A DNA stretch of 64,000 nt from Bacteroidota bacterium (lineage in GTDB: Bacteria > Bacteroidota > Bacteroidia > AKYH767-A > OLB10): contig JADKFA010000005.1 in the NCBI GenBank assembly GCA_016717725.1, positions 124,001-188,000 on the forward strand. The letters run 5' to 3'. The position numbers were made by a program, and so were the translations under genes. Below the pieces are notes generated by a model that was not told the DNA's origin, searched no databases, and was given only the letters and a program-made list of their open reading frames with translations. Shown here piece after piece: positions 60,667 to 64,000 of the stretch. Every line of letters starts with the position of its first letter. Position 1 is the first letter of the stretch.

Positions 60667-62976
60667 ATGAATCAAGAAGCATTAGATTATCATTCGTCAG
60701 GTAGACCAGGGAAGATTGAAGTTATTCCAAGTAAGCCTTACAGCACTCAACGCGATTTGGCATTAGCCTATTCCCCCGGTGTTGCAGAGCCTTGTTTGGA
60801 GATTGAAAAGAATCCAGAAGACGTTTATAAATACACCGCAAAAGGAAATTTAGTAGCAGTAATTTCGAATGGAACCGCAGTATTGGGTCTCGGAAATATT
60901 GGCCCCGAAGCGTCGAAGCCCGTGATGGAAGGAAAAGGATTACTCTTCAAAATTTTTGCTGACATCGATGTGTTCGACATTGAAATTGATCAAACCAATG
61001 TAGATGATTTTGTAAAAACAGTAAAAGCGATTTCACCCACTTTTGGTGGAATTAATTTGGAAGATATTAAAGCGCCCGAGTGTTTTGAAATTGAACGCCG
61101 ACTGAAAGAAGAACTGAAAATTCCAGTGATGCACGATGATCAACATGGAACAGCAATCATTTCGGGAGCTGCATTGATCAACGCACTTGAAATTTCAGGA
61201 AAGAAAATTGAAGAGGTACAAATCGTAGTGAACGGTGCCGGTGCTTCTGCTATTTCGTGTACATCGCTGTTTGTTTCTTTAGGAGCTAAGCTCGAGAATA
61301 TTATTATGCTCGACAGCACAGGAGTGATTCGTCACGACCGTGAAAATTTAGACGTGCACAAAATTCGTTTTGCTACCCACAGAAATATTAATACCCTTGA
61401 GGAAGCGTTTGTAAATGCTGATGTGTTTATTGGTTTGTCGAAAGGAAATATCATCAATGGAGATCATCTGAGAAGTATGGCCGCTGATCCAATCGTTTTT
61501 GCGATGGCGAATCCAGATCCGGAAATTATGTACGACGATGCCATTGCTGCACGTCCCGATATCATCATGGCAACAGGTCGCAGCGATTATCCCAATCAGG
61601 TGAATAACGTGATTGGCTTCCCTTTCATTTTCAGAGGGGCGTTGGATGTGCGTGCTACACAAATTAATGAAACGATGAAGTTGGCTGCGGTGCATGCTAT
61701 TGCGCAATTAACAAAGGAACCCGTTCCCGAATTGGTGAACTTAGCGTACAACAAAAAGAATATTAGTTTCGGAAAAGATTATATCATTCCTAAGCCTCTT
61801 GATCCTCGTTTAATTCATACTGTAGCTCCTGCAGTGGCTCGTGCAGCTATTGAATCCGGTGTAGCACAAAAGCCCATCACCGATTGGGAGAAGTATGAGA
61901 ACGATTTGAAGAAACGATTAGGTCTCGATAATAAATTGATTCGTGTTATTACCAACAAAGCGAAGCAGAATCCAAAGCGAGTTGTTTTTGCAGATGCGGA
62001 TACGTACAAAATTTTAAAGACGGCGCAAATTGTAAAAGAAGAAGGCATCGCTCAGCCCATCTTACTAGGAAATAAAAAGAAAATTCAAGCGCTCATCGAC
62101 GAGCATCAATTGCGTTTGGACAATATTCAAATTATTGATCCGCGCGAAGAGAGTCAGACCTTAGAAGAATTTGGAAAGTTATTTTTCGAGAAAAGAATGC
62201 GTCGTGGTTTTACGATGTACGAAGCGAAGAAGATGATGCAAGAGCGCAATTACTATGGCGCCATGATGGTAGAAACCGGACAAGCCGATGCGCTTATTTC
62301 TGGTCTCACACGTAATTATGTGGATACCATTAAGCCTGCACTTCGCATCATTGGTACCGAAGCGCATGTGGGTAAAGTTGCAGGGATGTATATTTTAATT
62401 ACAAAAGATGGTCCCATTTTCTTCGCCGATACAACCATCAACATCGATCCTACTTCCGAAGACATTGTAGAAATCACCTTACTAACGGCGAGGGCTGTAC
62501 GTCAATTTAACATTAAGCCTCGCATTGCCTTATTATCGTATTCCAATTTTGGATCGTCCAACACCGAAAGTGCATTAAAGATGCGAAGGGCCGTAGAAAT
62601 ATTACATGCGAAGTATCCCGACTTATTAGTGGATGGAGAAATTCAAGCGAACATTGCGTTTAATCCGCAGATGTTAAAAGACAATTATCCATTTAGCGAT
62701 TTAGCGGAGCAGGGAGCCAACACACTTATCTTTCCAAGTTTAGATGCGGGGAATATTGCTTACAAATTGATGCAAACGCGTGGAGGCGCCGAAGCCATCG
62801 GACCCATCATTCTCGGATTGAAAAAGCCCGTACATATTTTACAACTCGGTTCCTCCGTGCGTGAAATTGTAAACATGGTAACCATTGCAGTGGTGGATGC
62901 ACAATCAAGAGAATCGGAGTACAATGCCAGTATCAAATCGGATGCTAAAGCTGATAGTCGGACTGCGAAGACGTAA
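60667..62976 (+). CDS. maeB: NADP-dependent malic enzyme fused to a phosphotransacetylase-like domain (MaeB type)
   Basis: The 769 residues have two domains. Residues 1-425 are malic enzyme: LALAYSPGVAEPC, FGGINLEDIKAPECFEIE, PVMHDDQHGTAIISGA and the nucleotide-binding VVNGAGASAISC near residue 185. Residues about 430-755 are the phosphate-acetyltransferase-like domain (RVVFADADTYKILKTA; GLTRNYVDTIKPALRIIG; LIFPSLDAGNIAYKL). The fused family converts malate to pyruvate and CO2, usually with NADP; the second domain is mostly regulatory (acetyl-CoA sensing). Length and both parts are normal. It stands as a monocistronic or first gene, 25 bases before the next gene. Confidence 0.94.
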   Translation: MNQEALDYHSSGRPGKIEVIPSKPYSTQRDLALAYSPGVAEPCLEIEKNPEDVYKYTAKGNLVAVISNGTAVLGLGNIGPEASKPVMEGKGLLFKIFADIDVFDIEIDQTNVDDFVKTVKAISPTFGGINLEDIKAPECFEIERRLKEELKIPVMHDDQHGTAIISGAALINALEISGKKIEEVQIVVNGAGASAISCTSLFVSLGAKLENIIMLDSTGVIRHDRENLDVHKIRFATHRNINTLEEAFVNADVFIGLSKGNIINGDHLRSMAADPIVFAMANPDPEIMYDDAIAARPDIIMATGRSDYPNQVNNVIGFPFIFRGALDVRATQINETMKLAAVHAIAQLTKEPVPELVNLAYNKKNISFGKDYIIPKPLDPRLIHTVAPAVARAAIESGVAQKPITDWEKYENDLKKRLGLDNKLIRVITNKAKQNPKRVVFADADTYKILKTAQIVKEEGIAQPILLGNKKKIQALIDEHQLRLDNIQIIDPREESQTLEEFGKLFFEKRMRRGFTMYEAKKMMQERNYYGAMMVETGQADALISGLTRNYVDTIKPALRIIGTEAHVGKVAGMYILITKDGPIFFADTTINIDPTSEDIVEITLLTARAVRQFNIKPRIALLSYSNFGSSNTESALKMRRAVEILHAKYPDLLVDGEIQANIAFNPQMLKDNYPFSDLAEQGANTLIFPSLDAGNIAYKLMQTRGGAEAIGPIILGLKKPVHILQLGSSVREIVNMVTIAVVDAQSRESEYNASIKSDAKADSRTAKT

Positions 62977-63000
62977 GCTGTAAACTTATACCTTTCTTGA

Positions 63001-63585
63001 ATGAATATACTTAAAGGAATTATAATTTTCTTCCTATTTATACTTGGTGTACCTGCGATAGCATGTTCAAATTTTAATGTTGATGATACAATCCGTGATT
63101 CTATTACTGTTTCAAAAAAAATGGGGATTGGATTACATGTAAGTTATCATTACAACTATCCTAATGTTCATAGTACACCAGCGGTAGTTTTTACTTATAA
63201 AAACAGCGCATTTATAATGGGTCCGTGCTTAACACAAATTAAGAGTAATACATTAGTATATTCAGTTTCTCCTTTAGAGCAAGAGAGTGGAGGTGCCATG
63301 TTTGGATATATGTATACTTATAATCAAGTGAAAGGTCCAGTAGTACCTTTTTTTCAAACTTATTTTTATGGTTATGAAGTTTATACTATTGAGCATGCAC
63401 TTGCATATACAGCAAAGCATAAACGCTTGGTCATTGAAAATACTGCTGGCTTTGGTGTGAAAATTAAAGCAGTAAAAAGCTTCGAAATTCAATTCGCAGG
63501 AATTGGTTCGGCGAATGGATTTTTCTTAATCATCGACCAGTTTGTACCTCTTTTAAATATGGGTTTGCAGTATCGGTTTAGATGA
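63001..63585 (+). CDS. Hypothetical envelope protein, probable small beta-barrel
   Basis: The 194 residues begin with a signal or lipoprotein-like segment (MNILKGIIIFFLFILGVPAIACSNF, with Cys 22). The body consists of alternating strands, aromatic-rich (GIGLHVSYHYNYPNV; VPFFQTYFYGYEVYT), and ends NMGLQYRFR with a C-terminal Arg preceded by Phe. This is typical of Bacteroidota outer-membrane barrels of unknown function. It is 24 bases after maeB and may be co-transcribed. Confidence 0.65.
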   Translation: MNILKGIIIFFLFILGVPAIACSNFNVDDTIRDSITVSKKMGIGLHVSYHYNYPNVHSTPAVVFTYKNSAFIMGPCLTQIKSNTLVYSVSPLEQESGGAMFGYMYTYNQVKGPVVPFFQTYFYGYEVYTIEHALAYTAKHKRLVIENTAGFGVKIKAVKSFEIQFAGIGSANGFFLIIDQFVPLLNMGLQYRFR

Positions 63586-63833
63586 TTGCTGAGATTGCAT
63601 TAAAAATCCATTGATGGTTTTGTGGGGTTGTAAAAATTATTATATTTGAATATGAATAAACTGGAATATTTTATCGAATGCTTGACAACCTGTATTTAGG
63701 TAACTGATAAAATATAGCAGGTATAAGTAAGTTAGGTGCAAATTATGCTAAAGGTATTTGACAATCAAAGTATGCTATTTAAAGATACTCAACGCTATTT
63801 TTTTTAGAGAAAATTTAACAACTATTCAATTCC

Positions 63834-64000
63834 ATGACCCTACAAAGAATCCTATTAATGAAATTCATGACTCTGTTTTTTTTAAGTCTGGCAGGAACAG
63901 GCATAGCACAAGTTCCTTTTGAGAAAAACTTACTTTACCCTACTAGCATCACAGCTACTGATGATAATGGCAGTATAATTAGTTTCCCATCGGCTGAAAT
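63834..64000 (+). CDS. Secreted protein, N-terminal part (cut by the window edge)
   Basis: ATG 63834 opens a frame (MTLQRILLMKFMTLFFLSLA) with a signal peptide ending GTGIAQ, followed by VPFEKNLLYPTSITATDDNG, and runs off the window end. QVPFEKN resembles the QVPYFEKS of the decayed gene at 59140, so it may be an intact member of the same secreted family. The gap 63586-63833 shows nothing else. Confidence 0.6.
   Translation, partial: MTLQRILLMKFMTLFFLSLAGTGIAQVPFEKNLLYPTSITATDDNGSIISFPSAE

Overview
The window is AT-rich DNA from a member of the Bacteroidota, probably an uncultured or draft-assembled relative of the Flavobacteriales/Chitinophagales. The evidence is several secreted proteins ending in type IX secretion (T9SS) sorting domains, SprB-type, GEVED-type, PKD-like and MBG-type repeat domains, promoters of the form TTG-N19-TAnnTTTG, few Shine-Dalgarno sites, and families typical of this phylum (Omp28, DUF6029-like, a small lmo0937-like membrane protein, Holin-X-like, YtxH).

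Layout. 1-7.3 kb (minus strand): a complex I operon in the order nuoA-B-C-D-H-I-J-K-L-M, with no nuoE, nuoF or nuoG between nuoD and nuoH. 7.5-12.8 kb (plus): a tight sulfur-oxidation cluster of two YeeE/YedE half-transporters, a Tat-exported SoxB-like thiosulfohydrolase, a membrane-anchored dihaem cytochrome c of the TsdA type, and an outer-membrane porin. 12.9-18.9 kb: an HD hydrolase, a nucleotide-transporter-like protein fused to HEAT repeats and a cyclic-nucleotide-binding domain, and a TPR-containing class III adenylate cyclase, which together look like a cyclic-nucleotide signalling neighbourhood. 19.2-39.9 kb: four very large secreted proteins (a subtilase with MBG domains and a hexapeptide array, two tandem 1,808-residue-class paralogues, and an 878-residue protein with 77-residue repeats). 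40-44.9 kb: an SRPBCC protein, a set of small envelope genes, two beta-barrel proteins and a lipoprotein. 44.9-46.3 kb: repeat-rich non-coding DNA around tRNA-Cys(GCA), plus a TerB-like gene. 46.3-58.6 kb (minus): a glutaryl-CoA-dehydrogenase-like enzyme, a split propeller-type T9SS protein, a family of small secreted cysteine-containing proteins, a split methyltransferase, and an Omp28 / DUF6029-like / TlpA group interrupted by a MITE-like element. 58.6-60.5 kb: decayed T9SS genes. 60.7-64 kb: malic enzyme-phosphotransacetylase and two envelope proteins, the last cut by the window edge.

A notable theme is broken reading frames. At least seven genes are interrupted by single-base indels at A/T runs or A/T-rich sites, and one by an in-frame stop at codon 4. 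In each case the other frame restores family-typical sequence. Merging the halves of the second large paralogue gives 1,807 residues against 1,808 in its intact twin, so most of these are probably sequencing or assembly indels. The 58.8-59.7 kb region, which carries several in-frame stops, looks like real decay.

No CRISPR array, rRNA, transposase or integrase gene was seen.
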